From Mansonella perstans (lineage: Eukaryota > Nematoda > Chromadorea > Rhabditida > Onchocercidae): DNA of 64,000 nt. The translations under genes and the position numbers were made by a program. The DNA is taken from contig JBAMDO010000568.1 in assembly GCA_037074765.1 (NCBI GenBank), positions 1-64,000 on the forward strand, written 5' to 3'. Numbering within the stretch: position 1 is the stretch's first letter; each line of letters begins with the position of its first letter. Below are positions 24,801 to 38,800 of this stretch, piece by piece. The notes beneath the pieces were generated by a model. That model had not been told where the DNA came from, did not search any database, and saw only the letters and a list, made by a program, of their open reading frames with translations.

Positions 24801-26586
24801 CTTAACCATTAAACACTGCGTTTCATATTTACAAAATACTTTTTAGTATTGATTGTGAAACATTTTTGAATATTTATTGTAAATATTAAATGTAGGATTC
24901 CTATTCACTACTTCCGGTTTGCTCGTGGATGTGAAATTATATTTCAGGATTTCATTGAAAGTTGTTTGAACCGGGAGCCATCTAAAAGGCCTACTGCCCA
25001 TGACTTATTATTCCATACTATTTTGCTTGAGGTAGTCGTGTTTGCTTTCTTCCTTGTTTTTCCCCGTAATTTAAATTAAAATAATAACATACATAGAACA
25101 CTTTTGGTTGTAGCTTGTGGAAAATCATTACTCTGTCACTTAAGCCAGTGCTGCAATAGTATTATGAAAACAGTTAACAGTAATTCACAGAAAAAGCTTC
25201 TAAATTATTATCCTGATGTCTAACTCAGGTGCATTCTTTAAAATTATTGGCTGCTCACTGTATTGTTTCATCGAAATTGAATGATAGTTTAAACGAAGAT
25301 GATCTACATGTAGAGGATCCGAATCGCATTGCAGCAACGTCGGGATTTCGCGAAATGGCCTATAATCAGGTTCCTTCTTTCCAGGTATTCTTTGTTCTGT
25401 TCTAAAGCATCTAATATATTTTTTGTCGTATCAAGAGAGCATTACAATGAGTTAAATGGTTTTACAGATAATATTGTCATCTTAATTTTTTTGAGAAATA
25501 GTCGTAAGGTTACATTTCCATTCGTGTAATTATGCTGTAAATAATCAATTTTAGATCGATTTGGAAAAATTTTTGGAGGATGTTAGTAATGGAATATATC
25601 CGCTCATACCATTTACTCCTGTTCCCCATCAGCAGAGGATGACGGCTTCAACTTCTTCATCCGCTATAGTTGGCGAGCAGCTACATGGTGGTAGGATAAT
25701 TTTACTTAAATATGATATGATTTATTTTTACTCAACTGGTATTGTAATGAATAAGTATCCGAAGTAAAAGTTAAAAATATTTGTAAATTTTTGTAGAAGA
25801 TCGAGGATCAGATGGTGACAAACCGGAGCCGACACCCTCTCCTCCACTAGATTCACCGGTGGAATATAAAGAAAGCAGGTCAATCATCAAATGCACAGTC
25901 ACACTTAACGGTAACTTCAGATTTATTACTGGAAAATAATGATCGATGAATGATCTATATTTGAATTCCATTTTGTGATTCAAATATCATCTTTATAATG
26001 AGAATTCAAATATCGCCATAATCTATAAATCTAGTTTGCTGTTGTATATTTACGTTGCTATTTACATGCTACCATCATCGCTTTGTAGGGTCGCTGTTAA
26101 TATTAGTTGTTCAACTGGATGATATGATGAACCGGCAGTTGACAGCTAAAATAAGTGAGAATGATACCGCAAGTGTATTAGCAGCTGAATTAGTGCAACA
26201 TGGTTTAATAGCTGAGGTACGTCACATAAATGTCCTTTTTTTGAAATATTTTTTGTCTTTTTGCTACTTCTGACACTTAATCTTCATGTTTTTGATATTG
26301 TCCATTGGTCGTTCTATAGTTTAACTTAGTTTTCTACTTTATTTGTTCGTTTGATCTTTTGATTTTTTAATCATTCTAGAATGAAATGATTGAAAAACTT
26401 CTTTAAAATTCGAGCCTAGAAAAATGAGACTTATTGTCCATTTTTTTTGTATTTCCAAAAATTTTACAGAGTGATGAGGCGTTAGTGGAAGAAGCATTCG
26501 CAAAAGCCCTTTCAAAAGAAGCAGCTAATCGTACTTTGACGGATGAAAGCACAATTCAACAATCATCTTCATCACGCTGTGACTGA
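21824..26586 (+). CDS. hpo-11: NRBP-type pseudokinase adaptor
   Basis: Orthologue-like match to human NRBP1 (C. elegans hpo-11), a cytoplasmic pseudokinase adaptor linked to ER-Golgi traffic and ubiquitin-ligase scaffolding. Thirteen exons: 21824-21961, 22754-23026, 23512-23601, 23775-23910, 24098-24181, 24416-24474, 24633-24743, 24948-25031, 25229-25384, 25555-25690, 25797-25910, 26089-26216, 26470-26586; 541 residues against 535 in human. It contains ILEESPCKRW, RNVPGIDYAYLAMD, FITEYMSSGSL and the C-terminal LAAELVQHGLIAE. Kinase residues are gone: VVWN at 86-89 where VAIK would be, HAN at 192-194 for HRD, and IGC at 210-212 for DFG. Intron 6 begins GAG|GCAAGT, a GC-AG intron. The first ATG at 21824 is the first in the frame; see the alternative first exon. 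Confidence 0.92.
22219..22386 (+). CDS. Possible alternative first exon of NRBP
   Basis: Inside NRBP intron 1, the acceptor TTTGTGCAG (ending 22205) is followed 13 bases later by an ATG. The frame begins MTCCISLRGLKGRVAITSL, continues with LDISHLYFNDGE, and ends at a textbook donor GAG|GTAAGT at 22386. The exit phase is 0, so it joins exon 2 in frame to give FNDGE-ILEESPCKRW. As an internal exon after exon 1 it would create an early stop, so only use as a separate trans-spliced first exon makes sense. The minus strand here is also open for 76 codons; that reading lacks a good donor. Confidence 0.35.
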
Positions 26587-28256
26587 ATAATAGCCTGTAC
26601 TTTTTTCCGTAATCATACCAAATTGCACTTCTTTATGAGGATACCTTATAATAAGCAGCTAAAATGCAAGCCTTTAGATGTCCTGACTAAACCATTTTTT
26701 TCCGATGATTCATATTTTGGGTTCATTATTCCTGAAAACTTTTGAGCTTATGCAAATTTGATTTAATTGTCTCGGAAGTCTTCTTAAATCCGTTTTCTGT
26801 TTAAAGTGAACAGTCAGTTATGAATGCTGTATTAAATATTTGCGAGTATTGGTTAGGTAAAAGATTTTTCAATTTTGGAAGGGAACTCCGCTCAGTTTTT
26901 GGCACACTTAGGCAAGATAATCTGTAGAATTTTTCAGTATTGAAAGAATGTGAATTTTGCTACCACTTATTCATATATATATAATTTATTCATATATCTT
27001 GTTATGAAAAGCATTTTTTGTTTCAGATATCATTTGGGCTTAGTCTTGCACCGGAGAATTTTATTTGATTAGGAATAATTTCTTCGTTACTGGATATTAG
27101 CTCAAAGTGATAAGGGACTGAGTTAATTAGATTTTACGAGTGCTTTATGTGATGACGGGGATGCAGAAATGTTAGGTGCATTTTTGATGGGCCATTTGCT
27201 TTAGCTGTTATCATTTGCGTTTACCATTTGCTTTCATTAAAATGACCTAAAAGATTAAAGAAATTAGTTAAAGTTCTGTCGCTTACTGTATACGATGTAT
27301 CGAGCATTATTCTCCACATCATTTTTCAGTAGCGGATGCACTGTGTAAGTATCGGATAATCTCTGAGAAGATCATCCTATAGATAATATGAAAGAATCGA
27401 CCAATGGTCGTAACTTGAATAAAATATCTTTATTTCTTACGGGTATCCGCTACTAGTCACTATGTTTGTTAATTTTATGGAGAAGTTGTTTGTATTTTGG
27501 GATGCGAGTAAATAAATGTGAATTTTTGTTTCCAGCATTACATCCATAATTATTTGCCGAAAATTGATTCTGACGATTAGAGTTTCTTTTAGGTTAAAAT
27601 CTAAAATCTAGCTGAAACTCGAATATTAATAGATTACAGAATCCTGAAAGAGAAAGATGAGAGATGATACGGGAGTCTTATTTTAATGCAGATTCCACTC
27701 TTTCTTCATACTGATGAAGAGTGGAGTCTTGTTAAATGCACTTGCAGTGAGTGTGCTTATGCATAAAATTAGTATGGCTTTTCAAAATTTCAGATAGAGA
27801 TCGGATATAAGAAGAGTTTTTCAAAAGTTCGCAATCATTAAAGATGAGTCTATGATTAAAAATGGATGAGTATCACTTTCGAAATTCCATTAATATTATA
27901 TGAGGAAATTTTTCAAAATTCCATTAATATTATATGAGGAAATTGATAATTCGGTAATATTGAATATAAATTTAAATTATTCACAATTGAAAGATCTCTT
28001 CATTTATCTGCACTTTAATATTATTTCCAAAACAATCACCAAATTCTTAATGGTTTTTTAATTTGAAAATTTAATGTAAGCAAGTTAGATTAGTTAAACA
28101 TGATTGGTCAAAATTTACTGTACGTTTTATCATATTTAATATTTTTTAATGCATCTTTTATTTGTGATTTTATTTTATCTAATTGATTAATTAATTCTTT
28201 ACAAACGAAAAATATATGAAACTCTTTACCTGAGTAGTTTAAGGAAGAAATTCTTA
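26587..28256. other. NRBP 3' region and intergenic DNA
   Basis: No gene is supported. An AATAAA lies at 27418-27423. A short hairpin and a direct repeat of GGAGTCTTRTTWAATGCA occur at about 27670-27741, and an exact 29-bp duplication at 27882. Confidence 0.4.
27882..27944. repeat. 29-bp exact direct repeat
   Basis: The unit starting AAATTCCATTAATATTATA occurs at 27882-27910 and again at 27916-27944, separated by five bases. Confidence 0.9.
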
Positions 28257-30905
28257 ATGATATGCTAGCTGCGATCGCTTACTCGCATTCCGACTTATTC
28301 CGCGTCGCTAACTTGTTATTTAATTGAAACAACAATAAACTTTGCTGTTATTTTTCGACATCGGATTACTATTTATAACGAACAGGGATCGCGTAAGTTT
28401 GCTTATTTCTCAATTTAATATTTTCTGTATCAAAGATCTTTCGGGACAATTATCTGATGCCATGATCCGAGAAATATTATGGCTTCAAGTAATTATCCCA
28501 AGTATCGAACTGGCTAAAGAAAGATTGGAAATTTTCCTCAAAGAGATAAAATCAATGGATCTGACACTTACCTCTGGATCGAAGTTTGATAGTAGAGCAA
28601 ACACAAGAACAGTATCAACTCAGCAGGCAAAAATCGAAACAAAATCTTACTAAATGTATTGTGTGAAAAAGGAGACAAAAGAATCTTCATATTGATGAAA
28701 TCAACAAATGACAAATGGCTCAAATATGTTCAAAAAACTGTAACGATAACAAGAAAAAAGTAAGAAAACGAATATGCGAATTATCACAAAAGAAGACAAA
28801 AGGATCTTCAAGCTAATGTGTAATGGTAAAGAAGCGGTTATTACTTTATTTATAGAAACGAAATCCACTGAAATCTAATGCGATTGTAATATAAGATTCA
28901 AGTTTGTTTCAACAAAGAAGAAATTATAATACTGTACCCAACGTAACTGACTACTTAAGCAATAAATTATATAAGTGTATCACTTTCTTAGTAGATTATT
29001 TCTTCAAATTTGTTAAATTGAACGAAATTGAAAGATTAAATTCTGGATATTCTTATTCCATACAAAAATTGCAACAGTAATATTGTACGTACTTCAAAGT
29101 ATTATGTGTGGCCAATGTTTAGAAATTGGAAATCACAAGCATTCAAGAACAACCCAATGCTAATGATGAGGAGAGGTATTGAAACAATTCAAGAAAACTA
29201 TTCTGATGTATATGTCAGGTAAGTTGGCCACGTAAAGAATCTAAGAGTAAAATAAGCAACAATTACGGATTATATTTTGGGCGTTGAAAGAATTTGATCA
29301 AAGCGACTTCAACATAAATCAATTCATAATAAGGCTATATAACGAAATCATTAAGGCCAATTATATCCTGACATAATCGAAAAGGTACATCTTACGGAAA
29401 AAAAGGTGTTGTATATTATTACCTCATCATGATGTACTAACTTCTAATAAGACTATGAACAAGTTAAGAATTGTTTATAATTCTTCGGCGCATCTCAAAG
29501 GGTAGAAAAGCTTGATCGAAGTCTTCTATCGAGGTTCTATTATGCTGCCAAATTGAGTAAGAGTACTACTACTGCGTTTCGAAATGATAAAAATAGTGAC
29601 AATAGCTGATACTGAGGAAGCATTTTTGTAATTAGAACTAGATTCCTTTGGCTAAATAATATAGATGTAATGTAATAGATAAAAACAAAAGATGTTATCG
29701 TTTCAAAGTCTCTGGAGTGATATCATCACCTTTCTTATTATTGGTTACACTTAATTATCATTTAGGAAACCATGGAAGTAAAACGGAAACCGGAAAAAGT
29801 ATCTATATAAATAATGTCACCCTACCAACCAATATACAGAAGTCTTGTAAAAGTACAAAGCAAATGAAATTCATTTTCGAAGAAGCAATGATGAACATGA
29901 GAGCATTAAACGATAAAGACTTTAAAGGAAAAATATTCGAATTTGACAGAGCCAAAACAAATAAGGAAAGTTTACTTGGTATCAAATGAATATATAACTT
30001 GGACATTATTCGCACAACATTAATGGACTGGAAAGGAAATGATTGAAAGAACCGTTCTACAATTCGTTGCTTCTCAATACAGTCTATTGAGCTTCTTAGT
30101 TTCTTCGATGATACGATTCAAATTATTTCTTCAATATTTATGAAAAGAAAACAAATCTTGAGATCAAACTTTAAATGAAGAAAACGAACAACAATGGAAA
30201 ATGCTAATAAAGGAGTGGCGAATGAACGTAATAGATTTGTGGTAACATCTTTAAATCAATTAGAAATACATGTACGGACAAATCGAATGCCGCATATTCG
30301 GCATTTCAAGAAGTTTAACCAGTAATAAGAAGTGAACCAGAAGAAGAGTCAATTGCTGTTCGAACCAGAGAAGCAAAGAAAAAAGTTTAAAAAAATACGA
30401 CACAAACGGCAAGTTTAATAATGAGAAACTTATTGTTATTAACCACTACTTTTTCACTATTAGTTCGGGTACGATGAACGATGTATGGACTTTTAGTACT
30501 CCATTGAATCTTGCGCAGAAATGGAATTGCGAAAATGCATCTGGACAGAACTTCATGTTTACCAAACTGGAAGTCTATTCAAGGATTCATCCAAGGAATA
30601 CCAGCGATAAATGTAGTAACATCATCTGCACGAACAAAACCGAAGCTACGAGAAACAAAACTATTAATGTGAATTTATTGATCCATAGATACTTATAAAT
30701 GCAACATTGTTATCGACAAAATCTTATCGCAGCGACAAAACCAATATTGATTATAATGCCACTCCGCCGAAAATTTAGGACGAGGTCAACCAAGAAGACA
30801 AAAAACTATCGGAAGAGATGAGATATAGACTGAACAAAGCTGTTGAGCTAATACAAAAACTGAATAAATTTGTAAATTAGTGACGCTTAGTTACTCTTCG
30901 TATTT
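28257..30905 (+). mobile_element. Decayed BEL/Pao LTR retrotransposon
   Basis: Relic of a BEL/Pao-class element. From about 29220 the three forward frames in turn resemble Pao reverse transcriptase and the region after it: an SKISNNYGL stretch, VISSPFLLLVTLNYHLGNH, then IFEEAMMNMRA with DRAKTNKESLLGIK (frame at 29717-29989). Past a frameshift come [15 protein letters not shown] (about 30060) and NEENEQQWKMLIKEW (about 30175). The catalytic aspartate motif is degraded to INNV. Stops and frameshifts interrupt every domain, so it cannot be active. A gag-like open piece lies at 28342-28653, and a last open frame ending LIQKLNKFVN stops near 30879. An LTR-like stretch with AATAAA (28332) precedes it; I could not find a matching 3' LTR. 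Classification rests on remembered family motifs. Confidence 0.7.
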
Positions 30906-33522
30906 GTATTCTGATAATATTACTGATATTAATAGTTACTCTGTTCTAGTTATGCATAGTCATGCATATGTACTAAGAATTATCAGATCAAACAGCAAAC
31001 CTGGCAGAAATTAAAATAGTTGTCTGTTTAAAAAATGGAGAACAAAAAACACTTATTAAACAATTAAAATCAATTAAATTGGATATCCTTCGTTACATAC
31101 CCCGAATGCATTTTCTTTCTTCACTCCGAAATGGCAGAAAGATCGAAATAATTCTGCATTAGAAAATGGGTTTTCCGAAAAGTTTTCCGAAAAATGATAT
31201 GGATTGTATTACGGTTGCTTCCTCATAATATTTGTTATATGGAGGAAGGTTTGAGATTTTATATTTTTCCAGATTATGACTTGCAAAGTGATTAATACTG
31301 TTTATGAAAAAGATGTTTGTAGATCGTTTGCATTAGCCGGTACAGAAAGATTTGTCATAAATTTTTGGAAAGTTTTTAAATATTTACTATGCAAAATATA
31401 CTTCTCAACAATTTTCTCTTCCGCGGTTTGAAAAATTGTTCTCCATATAAAAAGTTTCCTCGAGCATTAGCGTATTTTTGATCATTAATAATTGTTTTAC
31501 TTGCAATCGATTAATCCATTTAGCTATTGATGATATTCAAAAATATTTGATTTTTTTCTTTAAATTTTTTTAAAAAACAAATTATTTGAAATGGATTAAT
31601 CAAACTTCTATTTAATTCATATAATTAGTTGTGGATAGCTCCTTCTCTTAGAAATAGCAGAAGTCAGAATTACACCTACTTCGTCTTGAATGATGCATTG
31701 TAGCATGCATTCAGTCGATTAACTTTTTTTCTTGACTCTTAGTGCGACAATTTAAAACCAAACGTATTTTATACATTCTCAAAATCCTAATGCTTTGTGA
31801 TTTGTCAGTGCAAGCTTATCTATTGATTGATGATATTTTTCCATTTCAGGAGAGCAGCTTAAATGAAATATCAGACCATTGGATTCAGGCTACATTGTGA
31901 TAGTTGTAGGTCTAGTGATTGTCTAACATATTGGTTTCCAACAGATCTTTCTTTTGCAAAACAGAATGTCTAATAGCTTATAAAGATAAGCTAGAATAGA
32001 CAAATCCGATTTGTGCCTTGAGACTTGAGACCAGTGAATTCACTTACAGCTAATCAGTTCCTCTGCTACGCCTCTTACCATTAAAAGTTGTGTGCATCAC
32101 TTACTTATGCCACCTCTGATATGCAAAAAAAACCTGAATTGTTTCATTAAAGCAGGTTAAGAAGTATTTGAATGCTTATTTTCAAAAATTTCGTAAGCAT
32201 CGGTTGAAATTGCCAAATTGTAGAAATAATTTGAACCGATTTGAATCAAATTTCATTGAAGCCTTCGTTACAAACTCATATAACATAGCTTTCTAATTTC
32301 ATGTATCAGCTATTTTTCAAATTCATTATAGTAATTTTGTTTTTCAAATATATTAAAAATCTTTGTCAAAAACAATGCGATATACAGTTTATTCAGTGGA
32401 AGCCCCAAGTAATCATAGTTTAATATTGCTATTAAAAAAAATGATACGGTTCCTATTTTCATAATAGATTGCTTTATTATTCTGGCCTTGCAGTGTCTAG
32501 TGTAGGCCGTTCATTGATCGTTTTTCTTGATGCTTTTGCTGGGCTGGCTTGCTTCCTTCTGCTGCGAAGCGTTCATTTGCATTTCATTATTTATTTCTTT
32601 TAATGCAGTTTAAATATATGCGTTGTTTTTGAATTAATTTGTTTACTTTTAAAGGATTAATTGTCTTTTACTGACCTATCAATATAAATATCATCTTTCA
32701 AATAAATGCAAGAATGACAATAATAAAAATTGAAGTTTATAAGTGAAATACTGTTTCTTGCCTCGATTTCTTCTGGGAACAATTTATCATTCGCTGTCAT
32801 CAGCATTAGCAGTTTAGTTGTAACGGATGTATAGCGAATGTGAATTTGCATCTGATATATACTAATAGATATTTCGTTTTATTGGATGAATTTTTGGACA
32901 AAGTTACAAGTACTTGCTCCAATGACCCAGATCATACACAAAGATGTCAGCATTTTTGGAATTTATGATTCCGTTATAGTGATTGTAAAATTTGCCGTTT
33001 GAAGGATAAAAATGCTCATATCAACTAGCATTTACAACAAAAAGATTGAAGAACATGCCCGATGTTTCTTTCAGGAATCACTTAGAAAAAAGTATAGAAT
33101 TTCAATTACTTAGAAAAAGTGCAGAATTTCCATATTACACAACACTGATCTCTTACTACAAAGTTGTAATCACATAGAATGAAAAATCGCTCATTTCGTT
33201 AGAAGTTTTCAAATCTGTACAGATGCGAAAAAAGAAAGAAAAAAAAAAAAAAAACTAAACGGTGTTGTTTGTTTACGACCGTCCGCGCTGAAGACTTAAC
33301 TTATTCTCCTTCTATAATCAGTCCATTTGTCTAGTATGATTTCATCGCAATATATTGTACTTTTCATGTGGATAGATTAGAGTACCCGACGGTTACTGAA
33401 ATTTAATTTATTTAATGGATTGTTTAAACATCCAGTTTATTACTTGTTTTCTACTAGAATCTGTACACATATCCAATGAAAACATTCGCATCACTGCAAC
33501 TGTGCCAAAATAGGGAGCTGTA
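30906..33522. other. Intergenic DNA
   Basis: No supported gene on either strand. An acceptor at about 31850 precedes a short 16-codon frame that looks coding but has no partner. A diverged copy of a short dispersed repeat lies at about 32551-32592, the other copy being near 37953. Confidence 0.35.
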
Positions 33523-33583
33523 ATGAAACATTTGGATTCAAAGAAGTCACAAAGATATATGGAGAAAGTGGCTGTTCAAAAAG
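33523..33583 (+). CDS. Candidate orphan first exon
   Basis: The ATG at 33523 opens 20 codons (MKHLDSKKSQRYMEKVAVQK) and runs into a strong donor, AAAG|GTGAGA. It might be an upstream exon of the MAGUK gene, whose first listed exon can extend upstream in frame through RQHFE, but the exit phase (1) does not fit that exon directly. At least one further exon would be needed. Unverified. Confidence 0.25.
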
Positions 33584-35893
33584 GTGAGATATGTCATGGA
33601 AATTGGATATTTTTTTGTGTTCTGCGTAAAAAACTGTTCTAGAATTGGCAAAAAAAGACGTTTGTTTCCATTCAGCCTATTGTAATAGATGAATGATGCA
33701 ATTAGGCTGAAAAGTAAAAAGAAAGCTTTCTTTCTTTTTCTATCTTATGTTTATTCATGTTACTTTTAGCCAAAAGTTGGATCTAGCTAAAAGTTTGAGG
33801 TAAAGAAGTTGAAGTTTTTTAAGGCAGTTGCAAAAATTTTTTTGCTGATAGCTTGTGTATTATAAGAAACGTTAATGGAAGTCAATAATTGATGATGTCT
33901 CTTTGGTATCAATTAGATGGAAAAGGGTTATTTTGGTGTCACAGACAGAAGTATACGAAAGCATAATCGTTATCCTTTATTCTAAAGCGTTTATGCTTCA
34001 ATTCACCAGGCAGTAATCGATTCCTCATTACTTCCACCTTCATTGGCCAAACTCACTGCTTATTTGATCACCATTGACAAATATCGAACTTGTTTCGAAA
34101 TGTTTATCATATGCCAGCCATCAATAGAAATTTCCTGAAAGTTTAATTTCTTCTTCGAAAAAAACTTTATGTCTTTATTTTCTGATTGATATGTGCTGTA
34201 GATAAAAGCGATTTCACCTCAATATTGCCCGTATTCCAGAAGATATTTTTGGCAACAAAAAAATTAATTTGAAAGTCTTTTCGGGTAATGAAAAACACTG
34301 CTATTTACCAGTTCCAAGGATTTCATAAGATATTTGTCAGACATATAGTGTTAACAGGATTGAAAGTATCGGTAAATAGAGTTAATGATTCGCTTATAAA
34401 CATGTAAAGCCATTTGTATGTAAGTGTTGCAAGCAGAAACAGAAAAGAGTGAAGATTTTGATGTCCGTTTTGCATTTGTTCTGAGTAAACTAGGAACTTC
34501 TTTGGTACCCATGAAATCTGAAAGAAAGCTTTTTCTACTTTTCCACTAAATTTCGAATTTTAATTGGTTTGATGTGATTCAAACACTCAGTTTTTCTCTA
34601 CATTTGTAAAAGCTAAAATGAAATATAAGGTTTACTTGATGAACGGAATAACAGATTTTTCAATGACATCATACTGATCATATGACAGTGATTTTGGAAT
34701 ATTTTTCATCTATCATAGTTATATTCAGCGGGCTAAAAAGACTTTTCTTAAGTTTCATAAAGTTTTCAGTTCAAATAAATGTTTGTTTAATATTTTTCAG
34801 AATGAGAATGACGATTTGCTGTTGTTTAGAATGATTTAAACTTAAAAAAATGAAAATTGGAAGATATGAAAATAAAATTATAGGATAAATTAGAAGAAAA
34901 TTAGAAACTTAAATATGCATATTGCTTGTTTATTTGCTTGTGATATCTCCTACTTAGATTCTTCCTAGGATTTCTGCTGCTTCACACTTTCTTGTTTCTT
35001 TTTGACACTGTTAATTAGAATTATTTCAGCTGAAATTTCCTCAAAACTTATTGCTGAAGAATTTATTGTTTTGCACCGACCTTTGTTTTATTAACAATAA
35101 GTAACAAATTGTGTTTCAATGAAATTTATTGAGTAAGAAACTTTTTATTAACAAATCCACCAAACTAAAATAATCTTTCCCTGATGAAATTAAAAAGTTG
35201 TATTGAGAGAAGAAATTAAGCTGAAAAAATCCAATTCTCAGGCTGCAATCTTACAAATCATTTGATTAAGATTCTCTCAAATCTGCTGCAGAAATCTTGA
35301 AGAATATGTTGTTGAAATTGGTTTTTCTACGTTTTAATAGAACTGATATCTTTTGGTTGAAATATGATTAATATTAATATGTTGAAATCAGATGATCGCC
35401 AACTAACCCTTCGTCTTATTCAACTGATTTGCTCATTATTTGTGATAAATTACAACTATGCTACATTATCAGTTTTGTTTACTTCTTTTATACATCGACA
35501 TTAATTTCAATTACTAATTCAATTACATTATAATCTATTTTGTATACTTATAATGTTTTATTCATAAAGGACCATATCAAAAATTTTTGTCCCATGTCAT
35601 CTGAATTGCCTGGTATGATTGGTCCGTTTATCAATACCATTTGTCAGATGTTTTTCAGGCCAAATTTATTTAGATATCATTTAGTTATGTATTAAAACAA
35701 CTTCGAAATCCAAAATTATCATATGAGCCTATTTTGATCAATGTTTGATCTCAAACACTGTCATTGCTGTAAGTATATGTACAATTATTTATTAGCAAAA
35801 TAGCATGAAAAATAAGGAAACTTTATGTTAAAATATAAGTTATGTTGAAGTTGAAAGTTTTATTATGGCTGTTGTAGAAGGCAACATTTCGAG
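33584..35893. other. Intergenic or intronic DNA upstream of the MAGUK
   Basis: No exon that I can support. If the MAGUK transcript starts further upstream, this is intron. A GTTGTAG acceptor ends at 35877 just before the first assigned exon. Confidence 0.35.
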
Positions 35894-38800
35894 ATGAACG
35901 CTGAAGTGACAACTTTAAAAGCGAATGTAGATAATTTATGGCATTGTTTACATGCCTTATTGAAACGCATCGAACAGCTGGAGTGCACAGCCAATTCGAA
36001 TACAGAACATCATTATTTTACCTGTGATACTCCAAAAAGAATGAATGGTGTCGTTGATGAATTAATGTCAGTGAATGGCATCAAAGAGAGAAATAATGAG
36101 AATCCCAATGTTAAGGTTAACTTTTCCCTGAAATTTCCAAGATATTACTTAATGAACGATCTGCACTTTTTACATTAATTTAAATATCATATCTATTATT
36201 GCTTGGATATTTCATTCGTTTACCAAAATAAAATTCAATTATTATAATAGAAGCAACACGTTTCAATTCCATTCACTTCATAAAAAGCTTATAAATGCTT
36301 ATAAAAAAGCTTAAAAATAAGTTATTCTTTCTTTGCAGAATTCCACTGCTTATTGATTAACTGATAAAACTGATCTATATTGTTATGAGATGATTTACAT
36401 TATTTGTTTTCATACATCCAATTCTGAACTATGGGCACATACTTTTTTAGCCTTTCAAGTTAAGGATATTTATTAATAGAACCTTCGTTTAAATTTCACA
36501 AATTTTTTTCATATTTCATTTTTTCGTACAAAGTATTTGTATTGAGGTCAGCTTTTGATGTTGAGGACACATACATACACACAGATAAACATAAATGCAT
36601 ATGTACATACAATAGCATGAATTCATATAACTTCGGAATTAATTTTCGTGATACACAAAATACGATGATCGATCCAGTTTACAGTACCATTTAGAGTCGA
36701 AATCTGATTTGCCTTTGAAAATTATACTAGAAATAGAGACAATGACTATGCTAATGCTGTTACTTTAATTACAAATTGTGTATGTCTTTACCGGCTAACG
36801 AATCAACGACAATTGTGAAAAATTAAGATTGTTTGTTTGTAACTTTTTAAGCTATTGATTTTTTATTTTCTTGCTTTGTAAGATTTCTGTTAACTTATCT
36901 GCTAATATCTCATTGCAGTCATTCTATATATCATCGTTTACGACATCGCAAATGAACGATCAAAGTAATCTGTTGAAAGAAACTCTTAGTTCAAGTTATC
37001 AACCTGTTTCATTTAGGTAGCTCAAATTATCTGACCTTATTTAGCAATACAGGATTTGTTTAAAATTAAGAAAACATATGAAGAAAATAAAGCTATACGT
37101 CTAACAAACAAGAGAATTGGATATTTTCAAAAGACCGTTCAGTCTTTTTTTTTTTTTTGAGAACTATAATTTATTTTTGAACATGGATGTGTTAAACATT
37201 ATTGAGCAGTAGAGAAGTCATTTAAATAAACCTGGGAAAATCTATGTAAATTTTATGTAAAAAATATAATTCTTTGAATATTAAAGCTAACATTAAAGTC
37301 ATTATTAAATGTTATTTATTTTAGGAAAAAAGTGGTCTAAATAAGGAACCAAATACTGAGAGCATTTGCACACAACTTCATAACACTGAAATGAGAAATG
37401 CTGAAAACTTGTGTGTAACTTTATAAAAAACAGTGGACATTTTTCATAGGCCGAAGCCATTTTTTAATTTGGAAGTACGTTTATTCGGTAATAGGATGTT
37501 TTTATTGCAGCAACAAAATTAACTGTTAAGATAATTGGTGAACTATTGAAAATCAATGGTTCTTCACCTGGTCTGTGGTTAACCATCTGTTGTCCATTAG
37601 CTATCCGTTATTCATCTCTTGTAGAAGATGGTGCTGTTTCATTGCACAAAAGTGCAAGTAATGAATTTTAATAGCCAATAAGAGTATAATTTTGTGAATC
37701 AATTTTAGTATTTGAAGAAAAACATTTTCTGTTTGTGATAAACATTCAGTAATGCAAAGAGATAAATGAAATCGATAGAATAGAATGGGATGAGAAATGG
37801 AAAAAAATTATCTAATATGGCCAAAATTTATCCACTTGGCTCAATGTTTATTCTGGGCTCATAAGAGCACATTTTCGCATTAAAATATAATAAAAAGCTG
37901 ATAGTTTTGCTATACAATTTTTACAATTTAACCTCGAACTTTACTCATTCTCTGCTTCTTGCGAAGCGTTCTTTTACATAACATTATTTGTTCGATTTGT
38001 TTTTGGCTCCAAATTGACGAATTGTCTACTAATTCACTTTGATCATTTTTGTTCATATTTGCTTAGGTGGAGCTGATAAAATTGATCAACGAAGTTTCAT
38101 GTTTGAAAATTTTGTTGAAATTGAACTTTAGAAATTCATATCTTTTGTCTTTGCTGTAATTTGTTCAAATTATATAGGTGGTTTGTCACGAGACGGTGAC
38201 AGACGATCCGGAAACGGGTACAAGGAAACGTACAGTGGTAACGGAACGAGTAGTTACAACAAAAGCATTTGAAGTCATACCGATCAGTGATGATTTAAAT
38301 CAGCCAATGGCGACAATTAATGGAACCGCAGTACCTCATGCTGATAACTTAAAAGTGTCCAATACAATGGAATTAATTTGTAAAGATGGTGAAATATCAT
38401 CTATTTCATCATTTGAAATGTCACCCATAAGTACAAGAATAATACAACTTAGTTGTAATCCGTTCCGTGAAATTGACTACGATCGAATTGGCAATCTGAT
38501 CATTATCACTCGAGTGAAGCCTGATTCGATCGTCAAAGTATTCTTTTCCCGATATCAATTTCATTTCTCTATTAAATAACTTGGCTGAGTTATGCTAGCA
38601 AATTTTTAATGATGACTCCTGAACAAAATAGGACTTCTGCAGTATTACTTTAAGTAATATGTTAGCAGAACTGAGAAATATTCGATTAGTTACCTTTAAA
38701 TTGAAATCATTTAAAAGTCGATGACAAGAAGTACAGTTGAAAGTTTAGAGTTTCTCCTTTTTGTGGTTTGTTTCCGTTCGATATCAGTCCTTGAGAAATT

